Program-made: the position numbers and the translations under genes
Assembly (NCBI GenBank): GCA_902764875.1
Contig: CACWXP010000016.1
Location: 1-64,000 of the forward strand
Direction of reading: 5' to 3'
DNA: 64,000 bases
Source: an uncultured Eubacteriales bacterium
Lineage (GTDB): Bacteria; Bacillota; Clostridia; Christensenellales; Aristaeellaceae
Shown: positions 17,096-25,981 of the stretch, one piece after another
Layout: every line of letters begins with the position of its first letter
Position numbering within the stretch: position 1 is the first letter of the stretch
The notes under the pieces: generated by a model
The model's database searches: none
What the model was told of the DNA's origin: nothing
What the model saw: the letters and a program-made list of their open reading frames with translations, nothing else

Positions 17096-19798
17096 ATGGA
17101 AAACAAACCCTATGAACTGACAGACAGCGTGGAGGCGCTGGAAGCCGCGATTGCCCGCGTCCGGGCGGCGCAGCGTCAGTACGCGACCTTCACCCAGGAG
17201 CAGGTGGACAGGATCTTCCTGGCCGCCGCAACTGCCGCCGATCAGGCGCGGATCCCCCTGGCGAAGATGGCTGTGGCGGAGACGGGCATGGGCGTTGTGG
17301 AAGATAAGGTGATCAAAAACCACTATGCCAGCGAATATATTTACAATGCATACCGCGATACCCGGACCTGCGGCGTGATTGAAGAGGACAAGTCGGCCGG
17401 GATCAAAAAGATCGCCGAGCCTATCGGCGTCGTTGCGGCGGTCATTCCCACCACCAATCCGACTTCCACAGCGATTTTCAAATCCCTGATCTGCCTGAAG
17501 ACCCGCAACGGGATCATCATCAGCCCGCATCCCCGGGCCAAAGGCGCGACGATCGCCGCGGCCAAAGTAGTTCTGGAAGCGGCTGTGAAAGCCGGCGCAC
17601 CGGAAGGCCTGATCTCCTGGATCGACGTGCCCAGCCTGGAAATGACCAACACGTTGATGAAGGAAGCGGATATCATCCTGGCCACCGGCGGCCCCGGCAT
17701 GGTCAAGGCGGCTTACTCCAGCGGAAAGCCCGCCCTGGGCGTCGGCGCCGGCAACGTGCCCGCGGTGATTGACGACAGCGCGGACATTATCCTGGCGGTC
17801 AACAGCATCATCCATTCCAAGACCTTTGACAACGGCATGATCTGTGCCTCCGAGCAGAGCGTGATCGTGCTCGACAGCATCTATGAGCAAGTGAAGCATG
17901 AATTTGCTGCCAGAGGATGCTGGTTCCTGCAGGGACAGGATCTGAACAAAGTGCGTAAGACCATCCTGATCAACGGCGGGCTGAACGCGAAGATCGTCGG
18001 CCAGAGCGCGTATAAGATCGCCCAGCTTTCTGGCGTGAAGGTTCCGGAAGGAACAAAGGTGCTGATCGGCGAAGTTGAATCCGTGGAGCTTTCCGAAGAA
18101 TTTGCCCATGAAAAGCTTTCTCCCGTGCTGGCTATGTACCGGGCGAAGGATCTGGAAGACGCTTTTGCCAAGGCGGACCGCCTGATTGCCGACGGCGGCT
18201 ATGGACATACGGCTTCCCTGTACATCAACACGCAGAAGAAACCCGATGTGCTGAACGATTTCGCTGAGCGGATGAAGACCTGCCGCATCGTCGTGAACAC
18301 GCCTTCGTCGCACGGCGGCATCGGCGATCTGTACAACTTCAAACTGCGGCCGTCCCTGACCCTGGGATGCGGCAGCTGGGGCGGTAACTCCGTTTCCGAA
18401 AATGTCGGGGTCAAACATCTGCTGAATATCAAAACCGTTGCTGAAAGAAGGGAGAACATGCTCTGGTTCCGCGCCCCGGAAAAGGTGTACATGAAGAAAG
18501 GCTGCCTGCCGGTGGCCCTGGATGAACTGAAAACCGTGATGGGAAAGAAAAGGGCTTTCGTGGTGACCGACAGCTTCCTGTATCACAACGGCAACACCAA
18601 GCCGATTACGGATAAGCTGGACGAAATGGGCATTGAGCACACCACCTTCTTCGATGTCGCTCCCGATCCCACGCTGGCGAGCGCCAAAGCCGGCGCGGAG
18701 CAGATGCGGATCTTCCAGCCCGATGTGATTATCGCCCTGGGCGGCGGCAGCGCCATGGACGCCGGAAAGATCATGTGGGTGCTGTATGAGCATCCAGAGG
18801 TCGACTTCATGGATATGGCCATGCGCTTCATGGATATCCGCAAACGGATTTATACTTTCCCGAAGATGGGAGAAAAAGCCTACTTTGTCGCCATTCCCAC
18901 TTCCGCCGGCACCGGCAGTGAAGTCACGCCCTTCGCGGTGATCACGGATGAGCAGACCGGAGTCAAGTATCCGCTGGCGGATTATGAGCTGCTGCCCAAG
19001 ATGGCGATTATCGATACGGACTTCCACATGACAGCCCCGAAGGGACTGACCGCGGCCAGCGGCATCGATGCGGTGACGCACGCGCTGGAAGCCTACGCTT
19101 CCATGATGGCCACCGATTACACCGACGGCCTGGCGATTCAGGCGCTGAAAGTGATCTTCGAATACCTGCCCCGCGCCTATGACGACGGGCAGACGGATGT
19201 GGAAGCCCGCGAAAAGATGGCCAACGCCGCCACGATGGCCGGCATGGCTTTCGCGAACGCGTTCCTGGGCGTATGCCATTCCATGGCGCATAAGCTCGGC
19301 GCCTTCCATCATATTCCCCACGGCGTTGCCAACGCGCTCATGATTGAGGAAGTGCTGCGGTTCAACGCGGCGGAAGTTCCCGCCAAGATGGGCACCTTCC
19401 CGCAGTACGATCATCCGCATACGCTGCGCCGCTATGCCGAAGTGGCGGAAGCCCTGGGCGTACAGGGAGAAAACGATCAGGAAAAACTGGAAGGCCTGAT
19501 CAAAATGATCAACGACCTGAAAGCCTATGTGGGGATTAAGCCCACCATCCGTGATTATGTTGCAGACGAAAAGGATTTCCTGGACAGGCTGGACGCCATG
19601 GTGGAACAGGCCTTTGACGATCAGTGCACCGGCGCGAATCCCCGCTATCCGCTGATGGAGGAAATCAGGCAGATGTACCTGAACGCCTATTACGGCGGAA
19701 AGCATTTCAAAGAGCTTCCCAAGCCCACCGATGCGGATATCGCAACCCGTGACGACGATCCGGTCAAGAAAGCCTATCGCCGGGGACAGAAGAAGTGA
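17096..19798 (+). CDS. adhE: Bifunctional acetaldehyde-CoA/alcohol dehydrogenase
   Basis: Converts acetyl-CoA to acetaldehyde and then ethanol, oxidising two NADH; usually forms cytoplasmic spirosome filaments. The 900-aa length is full. The N-terminal aldehyde dehydrogenase half has IPTTNPTSTAIFKSL, ISPHPRAKGAT and the catalytic cysteine in FDNGMICASEQSV (about residue 249). The C-terminal iron alcohol dehydrogenase half has GGGSAMDAGKIMW, TSAGTGSEVTPF and the metal-binding histidines in CHSMAHKLGAFHHIPHG. An AAGGAGGAAG site precedes the ATG. Expression is probably controlled by the preceding rex gene product. Confidence 0.97.
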   Translation: MENKPYELTDSVEALEAAIARVRAAQRQYATFTQEQVDRIFLAAATAADQARIPLAKMAVAETGMGVVEDKVIKNHYASEYIYNAYRDTRTCGVIEEDKSAGIKKIAEPIGVVAAVIPTTNPTSTAIFKSLICLKTRNGIIISPHPRAKGATIAAAKVVLEAAVKAGAPEGLISWIDVPSLEMTNTLMKEADIILATGGPGMVKAAYSSGKPALGVGAGNVPAVIDDSADIILAVNSIIHSKTFDNGMICASEQSVIVLDSIYEQVKHEFAARGCWFLQGQDLNKVRKTILINGGLNAKIVGQSAYKIAQLSGVKVPEGTKVLIGEVESVELSEEFAHEKLSPVLAMYRAKDLEDAFAKADRLIADGGYGHTASLYINTQKKPDVLNDFAERMKTCRIVVNTPSSHGGIGDLYNFKLRPSLTLGCGSWGGNSVSENVGVKHLLNIKTVAERRENMLWFRAPEKVYMKKGCLPVALDELKTVMGKKRAFVVTDSFLYHNGNTKPITDKLDEMGIEHTTFFDVAPDPTLASAKAGAEQMRIFQPDVIIALGGGSAMDAGKIMWVLYEHPEVDFMDMAMRFMDIRKRIYTFPKMGEKAYFVAIPTSAGTGSEVTPFAVITDEQTGVKYPLADYELLPKMAIIDTDFHMTAPKGLTAASGIDAVTHALEAYASMMATDYTDGLAIQALKVIFEYLPRAYDDGQTDVEAREKMANAATMAGMAFANAFLGVCHSMAHKLGAFHHIPHGVANALMIEEVLRFNAAEVPAKMGTFPQYDHPHTLRRYAEVAEALGVQGENDQEKLEGLIKMINDLKAYVGIKPTIRDYVADEKDFLDRLDAMVEQAFDDQCTGANPRYPLMEEIRQMYLNAYYGGKHFKELPKPTDADIATRDDDPVKKAYRRGQKK

Positions 19799-19812
19799 GA
19801 GGAGGAAGAGAC

Positions 19813-20562
19813 ATGAATCTGGATCGTGTTATTGCAGTGCGCAACACCAAGACCGTCTACCGCGACGGCGATCGCTGCCTGAAGGTTTTCAATCCCGAGT
19901 ATTCCAAGGCGGATGTGCTGAACGAGGCGCTGAATCAGGCCCGGGTGGAGGAGATCGGCCTGCATATCCCGAAAATCCTGGAAGTGACCATGATCGACGG
20001 GAAATGGACGATCGTATCCGAGTATATTGCCGGGAAGACGCTGTCTCAGCTGATGGAGGAGCATCCGGAAAAGAAGAAAGAGTATATCGAACAGCTGGTG
20101 GATCTGCAGCTGGAAGTGCAGAGCAAGACCTGTCCGCTGCTGACCAGGCTGAGAGACAAGATGAACCGCAAGATCAGCGAAGCGGACCTGGACGCCACGG
20201 TGCGGTATAACCTGCATACCCGGCTGGAGGGTATGCCCAAACATAACAAGGTGTGCCACGGGGATTTCCGTCCGTCCAATATCATCATCACGGAAGACGG
20301 AACACCCTATATCCTGGACTGGAGCCATGTGACCCAGGGAAATGCTTCCGCCGACGCCGCCCGCACCTATCTGCTGTTCTGGCTGAAGGGCGATATCGAA
20401 GGCGCCGAGACCTATCTGGATCTGTTCTGCAAAAAGAGCGGAACGGCAAAGACCTATGTCCAGAGCTGGATGCCGATCGTGGCCGCCAGCCAGTCCGTGA
20501 AGGGCAATGAAAAAGAACGGGAATTCCTGCTCAGCTGGGCGAACGTTGTGGAATATCAATAA
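19813..20562 (+). CDS. Aminoglycoside-phosphotransferase-fold kinase
   Basis: A 249-aa protein with an APH/choline-kinase fold: a phosphate-loop region NTKTVYRDGDRCLKVF, the catalytic HGD with the metal-binding asparagine (H149, D151, N156 in HGDFRPSNIII), and the Asp of the DFG-equivalent in YILDWSHV (D169). All key residues are present, so it is probably an active small-molecule or protein kinase. It is not clearly an antibiotic resistance enzyme. It sits between adhE and the H2-sensor/phosphatase genes, which suggests a signalling or metabolite-kinase role. The ATG at 19813 has a GAGGAGGAAGAG site; an in-frame GTG at 19795 lies within the adhE stop. Confidence 0.75.
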   Translation: MNLDRVIAVRNTKTVYRDGDRCLKVFNPEYSKADVLNEALNQARVEEIGLHIPKILEVTMIDGKWTIVSEYIAGKTLSQLMEEHPEKKKEYIEQLVDLQLEVQSKTCPLLTRLRDKMNRKISEADLDATVRYNLHTRLEGMPKHNKVCHGDFRPSNIIITEDGTPYILDWSHVTQGNASADAARTYLLFWLKGDIEGAETYLDLFCKKSGTAKTYVQSWMPIVAASQSVKGNEKEREFLLSWANVVEYQ

Positions 20563-20574
20563 TTCGAGGGGGAT

Positions 20575-20820
20575 ATGAAAATGAAAATGACGGTTTGTAT
20601 CGGTTCTTCCTGCCATATCAAAGGATCCCGCCAGGTGGTGGAACAGCTGCAGGCACTGATTGCCGAAAACAATCTGGGAGACAAGATTGAACTGGGCGGG
20701 ACCTTCTGCATGGGCAGGTGCCAGCAGGGCGTCTGCGTGACGGTGGATGATGAAGTCTTTTCGGTTTCGCCGGAAACCACCCATGCTTTTTTTGAAAAGA
20801 ATGTTCTGGCGAAACTGTGA
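20575..20820 (+). CDS. Thioredoxin-like 2Fe-2S ferredoxin (NuoE/HydC-like)
   Basis: An 81-aa thioredoxin-fold 2Fe-2S protein with the cysteine pattern CIGSSC (residues 8-13) and CMGRCQQGVC (45-54), as in the NuoE-type C-terminal domain. Such proteins pass electrons between NADH- or ferredoxin-linked partners and hydrogenases. The GAGGGGG site is 2 nt from the first ATG (20575) and 8 nt from the second (20581), so the true start is probably 20581. It precedes the sensory hydrogenase gene. Confidence 0.8.
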   Translation: MKMKMTVCIGSSCHIKGSRQVVEQLQALIAENNLGDKIELGGTFCMGRCQQGVCVTVDDEVFSVSPETTHAFFEKNVLAKL

Positions 20821-20828
20821 TCAGGACG

Positions 20829-20866
20829 GCACCGGGCGCTCGCTTCGTCCGGTGCAACCCTTTTTT
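20829..20866 (+). terminator. Attenuator-like stem-loop inside the hydrogenase cassette
   Basis: GCACCGG (20829-20835) and CCGGTGC (20849-20855) form a perfect 7-bp stem with a 13-nt loop. CAACCC is followed by six T from 20861. The structure lies between the 2Fe-2S gene and the sensory hydrogenase gene, so it could be a partial terminator that lowers expression of the sensor and phosphatase. Confidence 0.5.
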
Positions 20867-20896
20867 GAATGATTACATAACGGGGGAGGGACAGGC

Positions 20897-22573
20897 ATGC
20901 AGAACTGCCTGATGCTGAAGAAATCCAACTGTAAAAACTGCTACAAATGTATCCGGCACTGTCCGGTGAAATCCATCCGTTTTTCCGGGAACCAGGCGCA
21001 TATTATCGGGAACGAATGCATTCTCTGCGGACACTGTTTTGTTGTCTGCCCCCAGAACGCAAAAGAAATTGTGGATGAGACCGAAAAGGTGAAGGTGCTG
21101 ATCCAGAGCGGCGCCCCGGTCATCGCGTCGCTTGCACCTTCCTTTATCGCTAATTACGACGGCGTCGGCATCGAAAGCATGCGGGAAGGCCTGCAGAAGC
21201 TGGGATTCACGGATGCGGAAGAAACCGCGCTGGGCGCGACCCAGGTCAAACGGGAATATGACCGCATGCTGAAGGAAGAGGACAGGGACATTCTGATTTC
21301 CTCCTGCTGCCACAGCATCAATCTGCTGATCCAGAAGTATTTCCCGCGGGAACTGGAGTATCTGGCGGATGTGCTGTCGCCGATGCAGGCCCACTGTGCC
21401 GATATCAAAAAGAGAATGCCGGAAGCCAAGACCGTGTTTATCGGTCCCTGCGTTGCGAAGAAGGATGAAGCGGCTTATTACGGCGATACCGTAGACGCGG
21501 TGCTGACCTTTGAGGAACTGACGAACTGGCTGAAAGCGGAAGGGATCGAACTGAAACCGGACGTGAAAGCTGATCCGCGAAGCCGCGCCAGGTTTTTCCC
21601 GACGACCGGCGGCATTCTGAAAACGATGCGCTGTGATTCGCCTCAGTATACCTACATGGCGTTGGACGGCGTTGAAAACTGCATTGCGGCGCTGCGGGAT
21701 ATTGAGAACGGGAAGATTCATCACTGCTTCATCGAAATGAGCGCCTGCACGGGCGGATGCATCGGCGGTCCGGTGATGGAAAAGTACCACCGCAGCCCTG
21801 TGCGGGATTATCTGGCGGTGGCTTCGTTCGCGGGAGAGAAGGATTTTGACGTGGATCAACCGGAAAACCGCGATCTGCGGAAACGCTTTGAACCCATTGA
21901 TCAGCGGGCGGCCGTGCCGAGCGAGGACGAGATTCGCGATATCCTGCGGCAAATGGGCAAATTCAAACCCAGCCAGGAGCTGAACTGCGGCTCCTGCGGA
22001 TACAACTCCTGCCGGGAAAAAGCGGTTGCGATCTATCAGGGAAAAGCGGAGATTTCCATGTGCCTGCCTTACCTGATGGACAAGGCGGAGAATATGACAG
22101 ACGCGATTTCCCGCAACTCCCCCAACGGCATCCTGATGCTCAACGACCGGCTTGAAGTTCATCAGATCAACCCGATGATGCTTCAGTTCCTGAATCTCCG
22201 GGACGCGGGCGCCGTACTGGGAGACCAGGTCGTGCGGATTCTGGATCCCACGCCTTTCCTGAAAGTGCAGCAGAGCAAGCGCGGCATCTATAACGAACGG
22301 ATTTACCTGGCGGAATACAACCGGTATGTGGAACAGACGATTGTGCCGGCGGAAGAAGGCCGGATGCTCCTGTGCATCATGCGCGACGTGACCGCCGAGG
22401 AGGAAGCGCGCCGCGAGAAAGAAGAGATCAGCCGCCAGACGGTGGAAGTGGCCGACAAGGTGGTTGACAAACAGATGAGAATCGTGCAGGAGATTGCTTC
22501 ACTGCTCGGCGAAACCGCCGCGGAGACCAAGATCGCCCTGTCCAAGCTGAAGGAGTCGATTGCCAATGAATGA
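20897..22573 (+). CDS. hydS: Putative sensory [FeFe] hydrogenase (group C, HydS-like) with PAS domain
   Basis: The 558-aa protein has two 4Fe-4S motifs (C12/15/18/22 and C41/44/47/51). An H-cluster domain follows with L1 SSCCHS (C137, C138), L2 IGPCVAKK (C185) and L3 EMSACTGGCIGG (C284, C288). Next come a four-Cys CGSCGYNSC...C segment (364-389), a PAS domain (about 400-495) and a C-terminal coiled coil. L1 lacks the TSCCPxW proline and tryptophan of catalytic enzymes. This architecture is that of the predicted H2-sensing group C hydrogenases, which are linked to signalling proteins. The following gene encodes a SpoIIE phosphatase and overlaps by 8 bp, so the sensor probably controls that enzyme. 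Confidence 0.88.
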   Translation: MQNCLMLKKSNCKNCYKCIRHCPVKSIRFSGNQAHIIGNECILCGHCFVVCPQNAKEIVDETEKVKVLIQSGAPVIASLAPSFIANYDGVGIESMREGLQKLGFTDAEETALGATQVKREYDRMLKEEDRDILISSCCHSINLLIQKYFPRELEYLADVLSPMQAHCADIKKRMPEAKTVFIGPCVAKKDEAAYYGDTVDAVLTFEELTNWLKAEGIELKPDVKADPRSRARFFPTTGGILKTMRCDSPQYTYMALDGVENCIAALRDIENGKIHHCFIEMSACTGGCIGGPVMEKYHRSPVRDYLAVASFAGEKDFDVDQPENRDLRKRFEPIDQRAAVPSEDEIRDILRQMGKFKPSQELNCGSCGYNSCREKAVAIYQGKAEISMCLPYLMDKAENMTDAISRNSPNGILMLNDRLEVHQINPMMLQFLNLRDAGAVLGDQVVRILDPTPFLKVQQSKRGIYNERIYLAEYNRYVEQTIVPAEEGRMLLCIMRDVTAEEEARREKEEISRQTVEVADKVVDKQMRIVQEIASLLGETAAETKIALSKLKESIANE

Positions 22574-23735
22574 CCTGTGCTGCGAAATCGGCTTTAAGAG
22601 CATCAATCATGCCGGGGAACAGCTGTGCGGAGACCATGTGGACGTTGTGGAACAGGAGGACGGCTCCACCATCATCGTGCTGGCCGACGGGCTGGGCAGC
22701 GGTGTGAAAGCCAGCATTCTGTCCACGCTGACCAGCAAGATTATTTCCACCATGCTGGCTGCCGGCCTGTCCCTGGAGGAATGCGTGGAAACCATCGCGG
22801 CGACGCTTCCCGTCTGCTCGGTCCGGGGCGTTGCCTATTCCACCTTCACCATTCTGAGGATCATGCAGAATCGTACCGCCGAAATCATTCAGTATGACAA
22901 TCCGCATGTGATTCTGCTCCGGAACGGTGAGAACTTCGACTATCCGAAACAGGAAACTTCCATCGGAGGGAAGCAGATCTTCCGTTCGATGATCCGTCTG
23001 CAGGAGGACGACGTCTTTATTGCCATGAGCGACGGATGCCCGCACGCCGGGATCGGGATCGGCTACAATTTCGGCTGGAAACGGGAAGACATCATTTCCT
23101 TTATGGAAGCGATGAATCTTTGCGGATATTCCGCCAAAGTGCTTTCCACGATGCTGGTGGATGAATGCAACCGGCTTTACGGCGGGGAACCGGGGGACGA
23201 CGCCACCTCCTGTGTGGTCCGGATGCGGAAGCGGGTGCCGATGAACATGCTTTTCGGTCCGCCCAGCAACCGGGACGACGCGAACCGCATGATGAGCCTT
23301 TTCTTTGCCAAGGAAGGAAAGCACATTATCTGCGGCGGAACGACATCCTCCATCGCGGCAAAGTGGCTGAACAAGCCTTTGCGTCCTTCCCTGAAGTTTG
23401 ACGGCGACATTCCGCCGATTGCCACGCTGGAAGGCGTGGACCTGGTGACAGAAGGCGTGATTACCGTCAACCGCGTCGTGGAATATGCCCAGGACTATAT
23501 TTCCGAAAACCGGAGATACGACGAATGGAGCAATCAGAAGGACGGCGCTTCCCTGATCAGTCAGCTGCTGTTTGAGGAAGCGACGGATATCAATTTCTAC
23601 GTGGGCCGGGCCATTAATCCCGCACATCAGAATCCGGATCTGCCGATCAATTTCAGCATCAAGATGAATCTGGTGCAGGAATTAAGCGCGGCTTTGCAAA
23701 AGATGGGGAAGCGCATCAAGGTCAGTTACTTCTGA
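22566..23735 (+). CDS. SpoIIE-family (PP2C-type) serine/threonine phosphatase
   Basis: A 389-aa protein whose N-terminal 225 residues are a PP2C/SpoIIE phosphatase. The metal-binding aspartates lie in VLADGLGSGVKAS, AMSDGCPHAG and GDDATSCVVRM. The roughly 160-residue C-terminal domain (from about GPPSNRDDANRMM to the end) is unassigned but soluble. The ATG at 22566 overlaps hydS by 8 bp; a TTG six bases upstream is less likely. In known group C hydrogenase clusters such a phosphatase is the presumed output. No anti-sigma or STAS partner is present in the window, so its substrate is unknown. Confidence 0.85.
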   Translation: MNDLCCEIGFKSINHAGEQLCGDHVDVVEQEDGSTIIVLADGLGSGVKASILSTLTSKIISTMLAAGLSLEECVETIAATLPVCSVRGVAYSTFTILRIMQNRTAEIIQYDNPHVILLRNGENFDYPKQETSIGGKQIFRSMIRLQEDDVFIAMSDGCPHAGIGIGYNFGWKREDIISFMEAMNLCGYSAKVLSTMLVDECNRLYGGEPGDDATSCVVRMRKRVPMNMLFGPPSNRDDANRMMSLFFAKEGKHIICGGTTSSIAAKWLNKPLRPSLKFDGDIPPIATLEGVDLVTEGVITVNRVVEYAQDYISENRRYDEWSNQKDGASLISQLLFEEATDINFYVGRAINPAHQNPDLPINFSIKMNLVQELSAALQKMGKRIKVSYF

Positions 23736-23748
23736 GGGAGGAACCGTT

Positions 23749-25170
23749 ATGCATAAGTTTGATACAAAAGTTCAGCATCTGAAATACAAGGTGCTGCGGG
23801 AAGTGGCCCGCCATGCCTGGAACGACACGCTGCTGGAAAACGTGATGGATATTCCCAAAACCATCGTGCCGGGGAAAGTACCCACCATGCGCTGCTGCGT
23901 GCATAAGGAACGGGCGATCCTGGCGGAACGGGTGAAGCTGGCCATGGGCGGCGGCCAGGGAAACAACATCATTCAGGTGATTGACATCGCCTGCGACGAC
24001 TGTCCCGCCAGCGGCTATCAGGTGACGGATTCATGCCGGGGCTGCCTGGCGCACCGGTGCGAGGACGCCTGCAAGCGCGGCGCGATCTCCTTTGACCACA
24101 AGCATGAGGCACATATCGACAAAACCAAATGTGTGGAATGCGGGATGTGCGCGAAGGTCTGTCCGTACAGCGCCATTGTGAACCGGAAACGCCCCTGCCA
24201 GAATGCCTGCAAGATCAAGGCGATTTCCATCAGCGAAGACAATGCCGCCAAAATCGACGATGAAAAATGCATTCAGTGCGGCGCGTGCGTATATCAGTGC
24301 CCGTTCGGCGCGATTTCCGACCGCTCCTATATCCTGAATGTGATTGATATGCTGAAACGGAGCGAAAACAACAGCAAGTATAAGGTTTACGCGCTGGTTG
24401 CTCCGGCCATCGGAAGCCAGATGCACTATGCCAAACTGGGCCAGGTGATTACCGGCATCAAGAAGCTGGGATTCTATACCGTTGTGGAAGTCGCGCTGGG
24501 CGCGGATATGGTGGCGCAGGCAGAATCCAGGGAACTGGCGGAAAAAGGATTCCTGACCAGTTCCTGCTGCCCGGCCTTTGTCCGCTATGTGAAAACGGCG
24601 TTCCCCGCGCTTGCCCAGTATATTTCCCACAATCTGTCGCCCATGGGCACGATTGCCAAATATATCAAGGAGCATGAACCGAACGTGAAGACGGTATTCA
24701 TCGGTCCGTGCACCGCGAAAAAAGCCGAAGTGCAGCTGGACGAAGTGAAACCCTATGTGGATGCCGCCATCACCTTTGAAGAACTGCAGGCGCTGTTCGA
24801 CAGCCGGGATATTGATCTGACCGCGCTGGAAGAGGACGTGCTGGACAACGCTTCCTATTTCGGCCGGATCTTTGCCCGGAGCGGCGGCCTTTCCGACGCG
24901 GTGGCCGAAGGACTGAAGGAGCAGCAGCTGGATGCGTTTGAATTGAAAGCATGCACCTGCGACGGCATTGAAGAATGCAAGGCGGCGCTGCTGCGCAAGA
25001 GCAAAAATGTGCTCGACGCGAATTTCATCGAGGGAATGGCCTGCATCAGCGGCTGCATCGGCGGCGCCGGCAATCTGACGCACGGCGAGAAGAACAAGGC
25101 GGCGGTTGACCAATACGGACGGGAAGCCCTGGAAAAAACCATCGCGGATGCTGTATCGGTGTTGAAATAA
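23749..25170 (+). CDS. [FeFe] hydrogenase, group B (monomeric, ferredoxin-type)
   Basis: A 473-aa protein with an N-terminal extension of about 80 residues, several cysteine clusters (CDDC, CRGC, CEDAC, then CVECGMCAKVCP and CIQCGACVYQCP) and a complete H-cluster domain. The ligands are L1 SSCCPAF (C273, C274), L2 IGPCTAKK (C321) and L3 EGMACISGCIGG (C432, C436). The layout fits group B [FeFe] hydrogenases, thought to couple ferredoxin to proton reduction in fermenters. The maturases HydE, HydF and HydG are not in this window and must lie elsewhere for activity. It is the last gene of the rex-to-hydrogenase run, 13 bp after the phosphatase gene. Confidence 0.9.
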   Translation: MHKFDTKVQHLKYKVLREVARHAWNDTLLENVMDIPKTIVPGKVPTMRCCVHKERAILAERVKLAMGGGQGNNIIQVIDIACDDCPASGYQVTDSCRGCLAHRCEDACKRGAISFDHKHEAHIDKTKCVECGMCAKVCPYSAIVNRKRPCQNACKIKAISISEDNAAKIDDEKCIQCGACVYQCPFGAISDRSYILNVIDMLKRSENNSKYKVYALVAPAIGSQMHYAKLGQVITGIKKLGFYTVVEVALGADMVAQAESRELAEKGFLTSSCCPAFVRYVKTAFPALAQYISHNLSPMGTIAKYIKEHEPNVKTVFIGPCTAKKAEVQLDEVKPYVDAAITFEELQALFDSRDIDLTALEEDVLDNASYFGRIFARSGGLSDAVAEGLKEQQLDAFELKACTCDGIEECKAALLRKSKNVLDANFIEGMACISGCIGGAGNLTHGEKNKAAVDQYGREALEKTIADAVSVLK

Positions 25171-25216
25171 ACCAAATCGCAGCCCCGCGACCGACAAATA
25201 CGGCCGCTGGGTTATT

Positions 25217-25981
25217 CTATTCTTTCCACTGAGACAGCATTTCCCGCATCCAGGCGAACACATCCATATCATAGACCTGCCGGAGGTTTTCCGGCGTCAT
25301 GACTTCGCCGATCAGGCCCTTGGAGACGGTTTTTCCGTGATCCATCAGGATGGCATGGGTGCCGTAGCGCCGGGCCAGGCTCAGGTCGTGGACCACGGAC
25401 AGCACGGCGCGTCCCGGTTCCCTCAGCCATTGCTGAATCAGAGAGAAAATATGCTGCTGGTATTTCAGGTCCAGGTGATTGGCCGGTTCATCCAGAATCA
25501 GCACCTGCGGGTTCTGCGAAAAGACCTGGGCCAGGAAAACCCGCTGGGTTTCGCCTCCGGAGAGCGTCAGCATACTGGCGCGGCGCAGCTCCGTGAGGCC
25601 CGTCATTTCCAGGGCCTTTTCCACCTGCTGTTTCCCCTGATCGTCCGAACCTGAAAACAGGCCGGACTTCCAGGCATATCTTCCGAGACCGACCACTTCG
25701 TCGACGGTGTAGGCATAGCCTACACTGTTTTTTTGCGACAGGACGCCGATTCGCTGCGCCAGCTGCGCCGGTTTCATCGCGCGGAGTTCCTGCTCCTCCC
25801 AACGGATGGAGCCGGTATAGGGAACGCCCTGGGCGATGGCTTCGATCAAAGTGGATTTGCCTGCCCCGTTGGGGCCGGCGAGCATCAGCCACTGTCCTTC
25901 TTCAAGATGAAAGGAAAGATCGTCTACGACGGTGGCGGCGCCGTAGCGAACCGAGATATGATCTCCCCGCAGCATTTTCAT
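25217..25981 (-). CDS. btuD: Cobalamin ABC transporter ATP-binding protein (BtuD-like)
   Basis: A 254-aa ABC ATPase of the FecE/BtuD type. Walker A is GPNGAGKST, the signature is LSGGETQRV, Walker B is VLILDEPANHLDL, and the switch histidine is in VVHDLSLA. It energises the permease encoded immediately upstream, whose stop overlaps this start (ATGA at 25981-25978). Specificity for cobalamin is inferred from the riboswitch ahead of the operon; by sequence alone it could be a heme or siderophore importer. Confidence 0.85.
   Translation of the reverse strand: MKMLRGDHISVRYGAATVVDDLSFHLEEGQWLMLAGPNGAGKSTLIEAIAQGVPYTGSIRWEEQELRAMKPAQLAQRIGVLSQKNSVGYAYTVDEVVGLGRYAWKSGLFSGSDDQGKQQVEKALEMTGLTELRRASMLTLSGGETQRVFLAQVFSQNPQVLILDEPANHLDLKYQQHIFSLIQQWLREPGRAVLSVVHDLSLARRYGTHAILMDHGKTVSKGLIGEVMTPENLRQVYDMDVFAWMREMLSQWKE

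Noticed and set aside
17006-19705. Antisense frame of 899 codons opposite adhE
   Set aside because: Shadow of the conserved adhE reading frame in GC-rich DNA; no motif of its own.
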